From NCBI RefSeq assembly GCF_046630445.1, contig NC_092335.1, positions 5,127,501 through 5,191,500 of the forward strand: DNA of 64,000 bases. The letters are read 5' to 3'. Position numbers and translations under genes: made by a program. The notes under the pieces are model-generated. The model was not told the origin of the DNA, did no database searches, and saw only the letters and a list, made by a program, of their open reading frames with translations. Shown one piece after another: positions 24,057-35,543 of this stretch. Origin of the DNA: Rutidosis leptorrhynchoides. Lineage: Eukaryota; Streptophyta; Magnoliopsida; Asterales; Asteraceae. Within the stretch, counting starts at the first letter, position 1. Every line of letters starts with the position of its first letter.

Positions 24057-25949
24057 TGTGACGACCCGGAAATTTTCGACCAAATTTAAACTTGATCTTC
24101 ATATGATCTCGTCACGATAAGCAAAGTCTATAATGTTGAGTCTCAAAATCTTTGAATTATTTACATGGAAAACTTTTAAGCTTTGACTACTCCCGACGAT
24201 TCACGAATAATTGTTTGTAAATAAATATGTATATATATTTATAAACGTAAGTATATATAATAAATCGAAATTATAAAATATAATTTAAATATTAGAATTT
24301 AATATGTAAACTAAGATACAAAGTAATTAGGTGAAATTTAAAATGAACATATATAAATATATATGATTTCTATGTATAATCATTATTATATGTATATTGT
24401 AATGTATATTAATTTGTATAAAAATTTAATACTCAATATAAGATATAGTGTAAAGTATATTATATAGTTATATTACATAATCTATAATATTTAATACAAA
24501 TGTATTAAATTTAATTATAAATAAATTTGTATTGTTATTACTTTCAATATTAATACTAGTGTTATTAATATTATTTTAAAAATATGAATTTGATATATAT
24601 AAATTATTATAGTATTATTATTACTAATATTATTCATATTATTATAATTAGTATTATTATAATTATTATTATTGTAATTAATATTATTATAAGTAGTAAT
24701 ATTATAGTTAGTTTTATTATTATCATTAATAATATTATTGTTATAAATTTTAAATTTTTTTAAAATTATCATTAATAACAATATTATTATTATCATTATA
24801 TTATTATAAATTTTTATTATTATTAATTACAATATTTAGAATGTTATTATTATTATTAATTAATTGGAGTAATTAAAATATATAAACACATATATATAAA
24901 AGCAGGAACATATAAAATTTAGTTATATAAATATAAATACAGATTTAATTATAAAATAATTCATAAAAATGAAAATAAAAATAGATATATATCAATACGC
25001 GTAAAAAATATAAAAAAAATATATAAATATATCATTATCAGTTTGTTATATGTTTCTGCTTTTTCTATATACTCGTGATATTCATTTGTCGATTGAAAAA
25101 GTTCTATAAAACAATAGATTAATTCAGAGTGTTGGACAAAATCACTTGAGTCTTCTCCACCAATTATCAATTCCTCAAACAGTTTAAATTGCAAACCCAT
25201 TAAATAACGCCGGTACCCTGTATATTTTTTTTTTCCAAAACTCAGAATTCGAAAATAATTTCAAAAATGTAATATTGCAGTTTGTTTAGGAATCATCTAT
25301 GTAATCTATCTGTAAAATTTCAAAATCCAATTCTATCTATCGAGTCTTAATTTCGAGGTCAAAGTTAAGAACTCAAAAGTTAAACTAATTGTTCTTGGTG
25401 AAATTCGGATTCGTATTGATGATTTTAGTAAAATTGATAATTTATAAAGTTTATAATGGTGATTTGAAACACATTTGGTGTTGTAATTTTTGTCTAAAAC
25501 ATTTTCAATTTCAAAAGCAAGTTTTTTTTTATTTAAGGTCGTAACTGCAGCAGCAGTTTCGGTTGATTTTGATTTTTTTTTATGTAAGAACAAGTGATAT
25601 TGATTGTGTATATTTATGTGATGTATCAAAATTTCTTGTTGTGATTGGAATTGGTTTTGGTCGATGACTGTTGTGAAGAAGAAGGAGTTATAGGATCGAA
25701 ATATAAACGGGTTAAATATAATAAAAGGTAGAATTAAATCAGAAAATATGAAATGGATGAATGGCTGAGAGTTGGTTCGGGTTAGCGGAAGGTCGCGGGT
25801 TCGAGCCTTGTCTGAGGCATTTATTTTTGTGAAAAGCTTTAAAGGTAGTTTTATTTTTTAAAATTCATTATTATTAATGTCATTGTTATTTTTAAGTAAT
25901 ATAATAATAATTATTATTAGTATTAATATTATTATGTTTTATGTTCATT

Positions 25950-25965
25950 ATGATTATTATTATTA

Positions 25966-26022
<57 letters not shown>
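25950..26022. repeat. (ATT)n microsatellite
   Basis: About 24 ATT units in solo LTR S, within a wider AT/ATT-rich region (24540-24860 and 25860-26290). Confidence 0.9.
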
Positions 26023-26024
<2 letters not shown>

Positions 26025-27158
26025 ATAAGAAGTGTTATTAATGTTGTTATTATTATTTTCATAAATATTAAAATTAACGTCAATCTATAAGTATGAGTAT
26101 TATTATTATGTATTATTAATATTATCATTATTATTAGTATTATCAGGTTATTATAAATATTATTATCAATATTATGAGTATTGTTATTATTACTATTAAA
26201 ACTATTATCCTAACTATTATTAACAGTAAAATTACCATAATTATTATTGTTATCAGTATTGTTATACTTTTAATAATATTATTATAATCAAATACAACTT
26301 TTATTTACCATTAGTAATATTATTTTACTAAATAAATATTATGTATATAAAAATATATTTATAGGTGATATTACATAAAAGTACGTATTAAGCATATTAA
26401 AGAATTTTATACAAATATTCATATATAACAAATCAGGTACTTTTAATAATAAAACTAACTGAATATATATTAATATAACTATCTTAACACTAATCATTTT
26501 TGTATACACAAATTAAATATATATATATATTATATAACATAAGTTATAATATATGAATTTGTTCAATTGCGATTATATATATTAATAAATATACAAATGA
26601 TATAGGTCCGTGAATCCGAGGCCAACACTGCATTGTTCAATATCGTCATATGTATTTTTACTACAAAATACAGTATTGTGAGTTTCATTTTGATAGTGCT
26701 CCAAATGAACATATATGTAGTAGCAATATCCTCCCAATATGTAAATTATTTAGTTGTAATTGTCCTATTTTAAGTTGTAATCGTTTATATTAAATAAGTG
26801 CGAAGACAAAAGGCGAAAATGACGATTTGAAGACGCAAATGACCAAAAAGCTCAAATGTACAAGATACAATCCAAGTGGTTCAATTTATTGATAAGAAAC
26901 ATCTAAAAATGACAAAAGTACAAGTTGCGGAACGCAAAGTACAAGATATTAAATTATATGAAAGGACGTTCGAAAATCCAGAACCGGGACATGAGTCTAC
27001 TCTCAACGCGCGACGCAACGGTGCAAAAATTACAAGTCAACTATGCACATAAATAAAATATAATATTTAAATAATTTTTAAAATTATTTATATATTATAT
27101 TATTATTTAATTACGTCGACAAGCTAAGATCCAAAAAATTGTGAGCTGAAAAATCAAA

Positions 27159-27207
27159 CTCCACGACTCGCGGAGTTTGAAGGCCAAAAACTCCACGACT
27201 CGCGGAG
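27159..27207 (+). promoter_or_regulatory. paired palindromes upstream of the F TATA site
   Basis: Two copies of CTCCACGACTCGCGGAG (27159-27175 and 27191-27207), starts 32 bp apart. Each is an interrupted palindrome with one mismatch: CTCC pairs GGAG and CGA pairs TCG. They end about 20 bp before the TATA position, where a promoter-proximal activator site would be expected. Function is inferred from position only. Confidence 0.55.
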
Positions 27208-27298
27208 CAGCCAGATTCCAAAATGCCTATCAAAGGCCACGAGCTTCTGCAGTTAAAAAATATATATATATATACATAATAATAATAATACTCTGTAA

Positions 27299-27306
<8 letters not shown>

Positions 27307-27383
<77 letters not shown>
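27307..27383. repeat. (TA)n microsatellite in F 5' LTR
   Basis: About 38 TA units, roughly 75 bp downstream of the TATA position. Confidence 0.95.
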
Positions 27384-27386
<3 letters not shown>

Positions 27387-28593
27387 TAGGTTAGTTTTAT
27401 ATTAGATTAGTTTGGGTTATGTAAAAGTTATTTTACGGGTTTTTAAAGTCGGAGCTCTGTCCGTGTACTACTACGCGATAAATAATCAATGTAAGCTATG
27501 TTCTCATTTTTAAATTAATGTCTCGTACTTAAGTTATTATTATGCTTATTTGAGCCGAAGTAATCATGATGTTGAGCTAAATATTAAAGACGGGGTAATT
27601 GGGTTTTGTACCATAATTAGGGTTTGAACAAAAGAACGACACTTGTGGAAATTAGACTATGGGCTATTAATGGGCTTTATATTAAATTAACAATACCTCG
27701 TTAATTTAATATAAAGGTTATGATTTGACGTATCTATATATAACCACATACGCTTAATCGGACACGATGGGCGGGATATTTATAAGTACGAATTATTTTC
27801 ATTTGACCGGACACGGGGATGGATTAATAGTCAATGGACTCATTAAAACAGGGGTGGATTACATTCAAGGGTAATTGGTGTAATTGTTAACAAAGTATTA
27901 AAACCTTGGTTTACACACAGTCGATAACGTGGTGTATTCATTAAGCAAAGTATTAAGACCTTGTTACAGTTCGAATCCCCAGTTAGTTGGAATATTTGAC
28001 TTCGGGTATAAGGTTAAATTTGCCGAGCAGTTTATAATTATGACCGATGAACTATTATGGACAAAAACCAGATAGGTTTCAAATACATCCAGGACAAAGG
28101 ACAATTAACCCAGGACAATAAATTAAAATCAAAACGTCAAACATCATGGTTACGGAAGTTTAAATAAGCATAATATATTTTATTTCATATTTCCTTGTAC
28201 TTTTATTTATTGTCATTTTAATTATTGTTATTTATTTTATATTGTTAGTTAAATATCGTCATTTACTATACGCTTCGCTTAAAATATAAAATCGACAAAC
28301 CGGTCATTAAACGGTAAACTCCCCTTTTATATATTATTATATATAATTATATATATTTTGTAAAAATATAGTTAATTAAAATATAGTGTGAAATAAGCCA
28401 GCTCCCTGTGGAACGAACCGGACTTACTAAAAACTATACTACTCTATGATTAGGTATACTGCCTATAGTGTTGTAGCAAGGTTTAGGTATATCCCATCTG
28501 TAAATAAATAATTAAAACTTGTGTAATTTGTATCGCTTTTTCGTATCAAAAATATATAGTATTTCACGTACACCTCGCACGACATCAAGTTTT

Positions 28594-28611
28594 TGGCGCC
28601 GCTGCCGGGGA
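28594..28611 (+). promoter_or_regulatory. primer binding site of F (tRNA-Asp)
   Basis: TGGCGCCGCTGCCGGGGA, seven bases after the LTR end by strict TG...CA counting. It matches the complement of plant tRNA-Asp with one difference. This primer is characteristic of Athila-type gypsy elements. Confidence 0.85.
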
Positions 28612-28712
28612 ACTCGGCGAAACGCTATATTTTTAATTTATTTTTCTATAAATATATTTATATATCATTTTAGAAAAACAATATAAAATTTAAAAAAAAA
28701 ACGTCTTTCAAA

Positions 28713-28761
28713 CTCCACGACTCGCGGAGTTTGCAGGTTTAAAACTCCACGACTCGCGGAG
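28713..28761 (+). repeat. internal copy of the paired palindromes
   Basis: CTCCACGACTCGCGGAG at 28713-28729 and again at 28745-28761, the same spacing as in the LTR and with similar flanks. The promoter-proximal module is thus duplicated into the leader just after the primer site. Confidence 0.75.
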
Positions 28762-29678
28762 CCACCCTGACAGGCGCACCCAGGAACCCTACTTCGCATT
28801 TATTATGGAATATTATTAATTATTATTATTATTTAACCCTAATTACTTTATTATTATTATTATTATTTAGTTTAAGTTTTTAAATTAATTAGTTATAAAT
28901 AATTATATTTAGTTTTAATATATAAAAAATTAATACTTTTATAAAATATAAAAATAAAAATATAAAAATAATATTTTTTATAAAAATAAGTAATTTTATC
29001 ACTTTTTATAATTTGTATCCTTTTATTTAGTGTAATCGTGATATTTTGTATTTTTATTATTCGTAATTAGTTTTAAATTTAGTTTTGCCGTAGCATATTT
29101 TTATTTTCTAGATTTTTAGGCTTTGCCGTAAAATCCCTTAAGTACTTTTTCTTTAGACTAAGATTTAGGTGCTTTAGAATTTTGCGACGCAGTTTTTAGA
29201 TTTTAGTGCCTAATTAAGTTATTGCCGTTTTGGATATAGAATTCCTATAAGCTTTAATTCCTTTAGGCGTAACTTTTTAGATTTAATTTTTAGACTTTTA
29301 AGTTACGACGCGCTATTTTCTTATTTTTATTTTTCGACGTTTTTCGACGCGCATTCTTTTTCTTTCTTATTTCTCGACGCTTTAGTTTTTAGGACTTAGA
29401 AATTTTCTCTATTTCTTATCTAATATCTAAAACGAAAAGAAAAATTATTTAAGTGGTTAAATTAATGGACGTTGACAATTTTCTGCTTCGTAGTTATAGT
29501 TGGATTTGTTAGTGGCTGAGTTGTGAGCTTCCGATTTAAAGGGTTCTGGCTCCCTGCTGCATCTTTTGGCTATTCGAAACGTGGGCAAAAGCAGAAAAGT
29601 CTATTAATTGGACAACTTATATAAGTTTTTCTATTTTTATAACTAATAGGATAATTAAAATTTGGTAATAAGCGCATT
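28762..29678 (+). other. untranslated leader of F
   Basis: AT-rich, with many TTTTTAG/TTTTAGA words and no open frame. The matching leader is present in F' (40503-41718). Confidence 0.6.
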
Positions 29679-30770
29679 ATGAAAAGTCTCGAAGATATTT
29701 TGGAAACTCTTTACGACATACGAAATTAATACTCTCAACCGAGTGTTGATGACAATTCGTTCGGTCAATCTTGGATCACGAATGACGAAACAATAACTGG
29801 TTGTGAAATCTGTGGAGATTATCACTCAACATGGGAATGTTATTATTACGTTCCTATGGAAAATTACGTACCCACGGAACCTGAATGGAATGATTATGAC
29901 GAATACAATTCAAATTGGGATTATTCCCAAGAATATTTCCAAACTCAACAACCAGTAGACGAGGAAAATTACGTGTCTGAAAATTTATTAGACAATATGA
30001 AAATCAAACTCGAAGAACTCAATGCTTAAAATGAACAAATGAGAGAGTTTGTAAACCGGCAAGCTGAAACTCTATCAGACTACACACCTGTTGATCTGAG
30101 GAGTATTGTACAAGAAAATCTCATATCATCGAATTTTGATGAATTCGAGAGCTCCGAAATCACCAACTATCCCGATGATACTTTTTATTCAGTCTTACCA
30201 ATTTCACAACGTAATGGCACATTAGCCTCTACCGATGAAATCATCAATCCATCAACGGATGATGAAGAAGAAGTAAGGGTGACAAATTGGTACTCTTGGG
30301 AAAATGATAACGTTGAAAATTTTACCCCCGAGGCCAAACCGAACTTCACCATTACACAACCTTCCAACCCAATATTCTCAATAGACGAGTCATCTACCGA
30401 AAATGAACTACGAGCTGTAATAGATAATGACACCTCGGATTTCACCCAATTGGGTAATAGAGGTGAAAACTTTGATCCCGAGAATAAACGGAAGGAAATG
30501 TTAGGAATTGTCCACCCTATAGAAATATGTATGTCTGTGTATATCGATCCATTTGACCAAGAACCAGAAAAGAGACATATCCATTTACTAAAAGCTACAC
30601 TTAAAAAAGAATTAAGTAGTGACGATCGGGTGGGTCTAAACTTTAAACCCATTGATATAATATATGCCACCCGAGATGTAAATAACTGGCTCACTATTTT
30701 AATTCTTGAAACTTATTCTACCGACTTCACATGTCGTCAGCTAAGTGTGGGGAAGTTTAACCCCACTTAA
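29679..30770 (+). pseudogene. gag-like ORF of element F
   Basis: About 363 codons from ATG 29679 to TAA 30768-30770, with two in-frame stops: TAA 29727-29729 and TAA 30026-30028 (CAA in F'). The N-terminal part has a Cys/His knuckle CEICGDYHSTWEC (CX2CX3HX4C) and Tyr/Trp/Asn-rich acidic sequence. A heptad-like segment follows around 30005-30060. The rest is acidic with a conserved C-terminal block (KATLKKELSSDDRVGLNFKP). The knuckle and position suggest a gag-derived protein; I do not recognise a full gag capsid domain. The ORF after the second stop (30039-30770) is open for 243 codons. Confidence 0.7.
30743..30753 (+). promoter_or_regulatory. PPT-like motif 1 of F
   Basis: AAGTGTGGGGA overlaps the end of the gag-like ORF. 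The same 11-mer recurs at 31073-31083, 31314-31324 and at the true polypurine tract (32601-32611). Confidence 0.55.
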
Positions 30771-31072
30771 CATTAAATTAGGGGTTCGGGTTAGTGCATA
30801 ACTCGTTAATAAAAATGCATGATTAGGGTAAAAGACGCTTTTTCAAATATTAGTAAACAGTTCAGAAAAGCAGCCGTTTTTGAAAAGAAAAAAAGCATGT
30901 GTGATAAAACAAGAAGAAATGAACGATGAGGCGCGCCATCTATCATTCGACGAGCTTTGTAATTACAAACTGGGTATTTTCAATCATTTTTCTACACTAA
31001 TCACCCTCATGAATTTATAATTAGAGTCTGATTTCATACAAATGAGGGCATTGCATGATCTCAAGTGTGGGG

Positions 31073-31083
31073 AAGGGTTATAA
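31073..31083 (+). promoter_or_regulatory. PPT-like motif 2 of F
   Basis: AAGTGTGGGGA followed by AGGG, in non-coding sequence. It is conserved in F' (near 39053-39063, minus strand). Confidence 0.5.
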
Positions 31084-31313
31084 ATTCTCTCGAGTTTATA
31101 CTTGGTTTATTTGCCAAATTTTATGAAAATTTGAAAAATTTTCAACTAAATGAATTTAAAATCATGTTTATATATATTTATGAACGATGAAAACTAGGTG
31201 TTAATACCGAAATTATCGTTACCTCGAAAAGGACATAAATTGAGAAACAACCAAAAACGCTTGAATTCATTTAAAATGGAATAAAGGAGAATAAAAAGGC
31301 AAAGAAAGAAACT

Positions 31314-31324
31314 AAGTGTGGGGA
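31314..31324 (+). promoter_or_regulatory. PPT-like motif 3 of F
   Basis: AAGTGTGGGGA followed by GAATG, after a purine-rich stretch (31280-31313). It is conserved in F' (near 38795-38806, minus strand). Confidence 0.5.
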
Positions 31325-31402
31325 GAATGTACCTAGTTATTCAATTAAAAACTATCTAGCACATGTTTCTGTAAAGTTTATTGTAGGTGCTTTTATTTTG
31401 GA

Positions 31403-31690
31403 CTAAATTAACTGTTTTAACCGATTTACTGTAATGAAAGATGGATCTACACGATGAATCAATTTCATCATTAAAAGGAAGTAAAGTCTTTCGAAAAAGA
31501 CACGCGCTTCTTGATTTAGGTCATGAAGTTGTCGTCCAGACCAGCTGTAGATTGACGAAAATCTAGAAAAGTCATCACTAAAATCAGCAGGAAATCCACG
31601 GACCTCAGCATCAAACAGGGTCGCCAGGTGGTCAGATTTATCCCAACCATTAGAAGGATTTATCTCGTACAATGGGGGGACGCCGTGCAA
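31403..31690 (-). CDS. antisense ORF 2 of F (unknown)
   Basis: A 95-codon ORF on the strand opposite to the element. Its core (LFDAEVRGFPADF.DDFSRF, then DLNQEARVFF.RLYF) is also readable, with frame changes, in F' (38459-38766). I do not recognise it. Antisense ORFs are known in some plant Tat/Athila-branch elements, which makes a real gene possible. The alternative is a chance frame kept open by nucleotide similarity. Confidence 0.35.
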   Translation of the reverse strand: MHGVPPLYEINPSNGWDKSDHLATLFDAEVRGFPADFSDDFSRFSSIYSWSGRQLHDLNQEARVFFERLYFLLMMKLIHRVDPSFITVNRLKQLI

Positions 31691-31963
31691 ATTAGCTTGA
31701 TAAGACTAATGAATCAGACCCCCAGAAAGGATAATCTCCTTAAAGATTAAAAATCAGCTTTTAAGCCTGATATTACTCAATCCTTGAGATTGACCTTAAA
31801 GATTGAGAATTACAAACTCATGGAATTCGATGATATCTAAACTCGAGCTTGAACGAGAAAATATTTTGATCAAAAATTACAAACCGATTTGTTTTCTGAA
31901 AACCTATTTTCAATGCGTTCATTACCATTGAACGTAAAATCCTAGGAATTCACCTGGAATTCA

Positions 31964-32344
31964 TTAGGTCACCTGAACCAAATCGGGTGTCAACCATAAG
32001 AACGGTGGTTGCATAGCATGGTCGGAGACAGGACCTTGTGCCAGACCGAAAAAATTATAAGGGTGAGCTTTACTATTGCTTCTACAAAGGATAGTAATTG
32101 CGTCCGACACGTTATAGACCATAATCAAAAGCAAGTCACGGGACATTGCCTTAACAGTTGCTTGTTCAACGCTTTCCTTTACAACCGGACGGTAGTTTAC
32201 CGAAAGGTAATATACGGAGCAAGTATACTGGACGTGTTGCTTTCCTAATACAAGGTTAGCAAGTGGGTGACACAAAACCATAAGTTTTGAGCTAAAATTT
32301 TCAAATCTGAAACCCACAAAACCCACAAAAATATTTTGCAACAC
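31964..32344 (-). CDS. antisense ORF 1 of F (unknown)
   Basis: 126 codons on the opposite strand, at the 3' end of the interior. It is conserved in F' at 37760-38144 with a long shared stretch (YYLSVNYRPVVKES, EQATVKAMS, NVSDAITILCRSNSK, HAMQPPFLWLTP); in F' it is broken by a stop and a frameshift. No domain is recognised. It ends just after a possible splice donor (CAG/GTGACC), and antisense ORF 2 lies further along the same strand, so the two could be exons of one antisense gene. This is speculative. Confidence 0.42.
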   Translation of the reverse strand: MLQNIFVGFVGFRFENFSSKLMVLCHPLANLVLGKQHVQYTCSVYYLSVNYRPVVKESVEQATVKAMSRDLLLIMVYNVSDAITILCRSNSKAHPYNFFGLAQGPVSDHAMQPPFLWLTPDLVQVT

Positions 32345-32600
32345 CGATGAAGGGTTATTCCGGAAAACTTATCTAGGATAAAAGCTAGAATGAATTTTCA
32401 AAAGATCAAATGTTTTCATAAAGATCCAATTTCCTAAAGGATCTAAATTTTTATAGTCATGTGGGACTGTAAACCACATCGTTACTACCATTGTTCATAC
32501 CGCCATCTCAAAATCACTAATGTATAAAGTGTGAAGAATAAAGAAGTGATTCGTGTGATTTAATTTCAAGTTCTGTATTGCTTGAGGACAAACAACGTTC

Positions 32601-32615
32601 AAGTGTGGGGATATT
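32601..32615 (+). promoter_or_regulatory. polypurine tract of F
   Basis: AAGTGTGGGGATATT directly before the 3' LTR, the expected place for plus-strand priming. Confidence 0.75.
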
Positions 32616-33083
32616 TGATAGTGCTCTAAATGAACATATATGTAGTAGCAATATCCTCCCAATATGTAAATTATTTAGTTGTAATTGTCCTATTTTAAGT
32701 TGTAATCGTTTATATTAAATAAGTGCGAAGACAAAAGGCAAAAACGACGATTTGAAGACGCAAATGACCAAAAAGCTCAAATGTACAAGATACAATCCAA
32801 GTGGTTCAATTTATTGATAAGAAACGTCTAAAAATGACAAAAGTACAAGTTGCGGAACGCAAAGTACAAGATATTAAATTATACGAAAGGACGTTCGAAA
32901 ATCCGGAACCGGGACATGAGTCTACTCTCAACGCGCGACGCAACGGTGCAAAAATTACAAGTCAACTATGCACATAAATAAAATATAATATTTAAATAAT
33001 TCTTAAAATTATTTATATATTATATTATTATTTAATTACGTCGACAAGCTAAGATCCAAAAAATTGTGAGCTGAAAAATCAAA

Positions 33084-33132
33084 CTCCACGACTCGCGGAG
33101 TTTGAAGGCCAAAAACTCCACGACTCGCGGAG
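33084..33132 (+). promoter_or_regulatory. paired palindromes in F 3' LTR
   Basis: CTCCACGACTCGCGGAG at 33084-33100 and 33116-33132, the same 32-bp spacing, ending 20 bp before the TATA box. Confidence 0.55.
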
Positions 33133-33152
33133 CAACCAGATTCCAAAATGCC

Positions 33153-33160
33153 TATAAAAG
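33153..33160 (+). promoter_or_regulatory. TATA box in F 3' LTR
   Basis: TATAAAAG within CCTATAAAAGGCC. The 5' LTR has TATCAAAG at the same place. A TATA box is also present in the 5' LTR of F'. Confidence 0.7.
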
Positions 33161-33221
33161 GCCAAGAGCTTCTGCAGTTTTAAAAAAATATATATATACA
33201 TAATAATAATAATACTCTGTA

Positions 33222-33326
<105 letters not shown>

Positions 33327-35005
33327 TAGGTTAGTTTTATATTAGATTAGTTTGGGTTATGTAAAAGTTATTTTACGGGTTTTTAAAGTCGGAGCTCTGT
33401 CCGTGTACTACTACGCGATAAATAATCAATGTAAGCTATGTTCTCCTTTTTAAATTAATTTCTCGTACTTAAGTTATTATTATGCTTATTTGAGCCGAAG
33501 TAATCATGATGTTGAGCTAAATATTAAAGATGGGGTAATTGGGTTTTGTACCATAATTGGGGTTTGGACAAAAGAACGACACTTGTGGAAATTAGACTAT
33601 GGGCTATTAATGGGCTTTATATTAAATTAACGATACCTCGTTAATTTAATATAAAGGTTATGATTTGACGTATCTATATATAACCACATACGCTTAATCG
33701 GACACGATGGGCGGGATATTTATAAGTACGAATTATTTTCATTTGACCGGACACGGGGATGGATTAATAGTCAATGGACTCATTAAAACAGGGGTGGATT
33801 ACATTCAAGGGTAATTGGTGTAATTGTTAACAAAGTATTAAAACCTTGGTTTACACACAGTCGATAACCTGGTGTATTCATTAAGCAAAGTATTAAGACC
33901 TTGTTACAGTTCGAATCCCCAGTTAGTTGGAATATTTGACTTCGGGTATAAGGTTAAATTTGCCGAGCAGTTTATAATTATGACCGATGAACTATTATGG
34001 ACAAAAACCAGATAGGTTTCAAATACATCCAGGACAAAGGACAATTAACCCAGGACAATAAATTAAAATCAAAACGTCAAACATCATGGTTACGGAAGTT
34101 TAAATAAGCATAATATATTTTATTTCATATTTCCTCGTACTTTTATTTATTGTCATTTTAATTATTGTTATTTATTTTATATTGTTAGTTAAATATCGTC
34201 ATTTACTATACGCTTCGCTTAAAATATAAAATCGACAAACCGGTCATTAAACGGTAAACTCCCCTTTTATATATTATTATATATAATTATATATATTTTG
34301 TACAAATATAGTTAATTAAAATATAGTGTGAAATAAGCCAGCTCCCTGTGGAACGAACCGGACTTACTAAAAACTATACTACTCTATGATTAGGTATACT
34401 GCCTATAGTGTTGTAGCAAGGTTTAGGTATATCCCATCTGTAAATAAATAATTAAAACTTGTGTAATTTGTATCGCTTTTTCGTATCAAAAATATATAGT
34501 ATTTCACGTACACCTCGCACGACATCACATTTGCTCCCTTTTTAAATGCTTCTGCAATATATATTTTTGGGACTGAGAATACATGCACTGCTTTTATAAA
34601 TGTTTACGAAATAGACACAAGTAATCGAAACTACATTCTATGGTTGGATTATCGAATCGAATATGCCCCTTTTTAGCTTGGTAGCCTAAGAATTGGTGTT
34701 TATTATAATTGCCACCAATTGACACGAATCCTAAAGATAGATCTATGGACCTCGACAAGTCCCATTCGGGTTACGAATGCTTTAGTACTTCGATTATCAT
34801 ATCCGATGAGAGTCCCGGAATGATGGGGATATTCTATATGCATCATGTTAGTTCGGTTATCAAGCGTTCACCATATGAATGAATTTTAATTCGCGAGTTA
34901 CGCGTGTTATTATGTACTCGGGTTACGTGTACAATTAAATATCTAAAATCTTGTGGTCTATTAAAATGATGAAAATGAATGATTATGATAAACTAATGAA
35001 CTCAC

Positions 35006-35019
35006 CAACCTTTTGGTTG
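35006..35019 (+). promoter_or_regulatory. conserved LTR hairpin (S)
   Basis: CAACC-TTTT-GGTTG. Compared with CAACA-TTTT-TGTTG in A/C, the loop-closing pair has changed from A-T to C-G on both sides, a compensatory change. Confidence 0.6.
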
Positions 35020-35345
35020 ACACTTTAAAGCATGTTTATTCTCAGGTATGAAAGAAATCTTTCGCTGTGCATTAGCTCATTTTAAGGATATTACTTGAAG
35101 TCATTCATGGCATATTTCGAAAGACGTTGCGTTCGAGTCGTTGAGTTCATCAAGATTATTATTAAGTCAATTATAGTTGGATATATTATGAAATGGTATG
35201 CATGCCGTCAACATTCAATGAAATGAAAGTTTGTCTTTTAAAAACGAATGCAATGTTTGTAAAATGTATCATATAAAGGTCAAGTACCTCGCGATGTAAC
35301 CAAATGTTATGTATTCGTTCTTATGGATTAGGATGGGTCGTCTCA

Positions 35346-35543
35346 GACTCCAAGTAATATCTTTAAAATGAACAAATGCACAGCGAAAGATTTCTTTCGT
35401 ACCTGAGAATAAACATTCTTTAAAGTGTCAACCAAAAGGTTGGTGAGTTCATTAGTTTATCATAACAATCATTTCAATATTTTAATAGACCACAAGATTT
35501 CAGATATTTAATTGTACACGTAACCCGAGTACAAAATAGTACG
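35346..35543 (-). repeat. element E 5' LTR, middle piece
   Basis: The part of E's LTR between the S and F' insertions. It starts with the S duplication GACTC (35346-35350) and ends with the F' duplication GTACG (35539-35543). On the minus strand it has TTCTCAGGT and the hairpin at 35429-35442. Confidence 0.88.
35429..35442 (-). promoter_or_regulatory. conserved LTR hairpin (E)
   Basis: On the minus strand CAACC-TTTT-GGTTG, the same as in S, upstream of GTTTATTCTCAGGT. Confidence 0.6.

Larger units (their letters stand above)
26691..28587 (+). repeat. 5' LTR of F
   Basis: 1897 bp. It carries a palindrome pair at 27159-27207, a mutated TATA box at 27228-27235 (TATCAAAG), and a TA run at 27307-27383. 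The length difference from the 3' LTR (1912 bp) comes mainly from the TA run. Confidence 0.93.

Noticed and set aside
24961-25200. 79-codon minus ORF in solo LTR S (starts MGLQFKLFEELIIGG)
   Set aside because: The first 50 residues look protein-like, but it ends in low-complexity sequence and I could not find it in E or B; too weak to call.
25780-25830. GGTTCGAGCC phrase resembling a pol III B box
   Set aside because: No A box, tRNA fold or SINE boundary around it.
27159-27207. CRISPR-like look of the repeated palindromes
   Set aside because: Only two units per site inside plant LTRs in a eukaryotic context; not a CRISPR array.
27177-27389. Tyr/Ile-repeat ORFs across TA runs (also near 7655, 36664, 58188, 58370)
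   Set aside because: They are translations of (TA)n microsatellites with no other protein character.
30185-30694. 169-codon minus ORF over the F gag-like region
   Set aside because: A mirror of the gag-like ORF on the other strand; the sense frame has the knuckle and better conservation.
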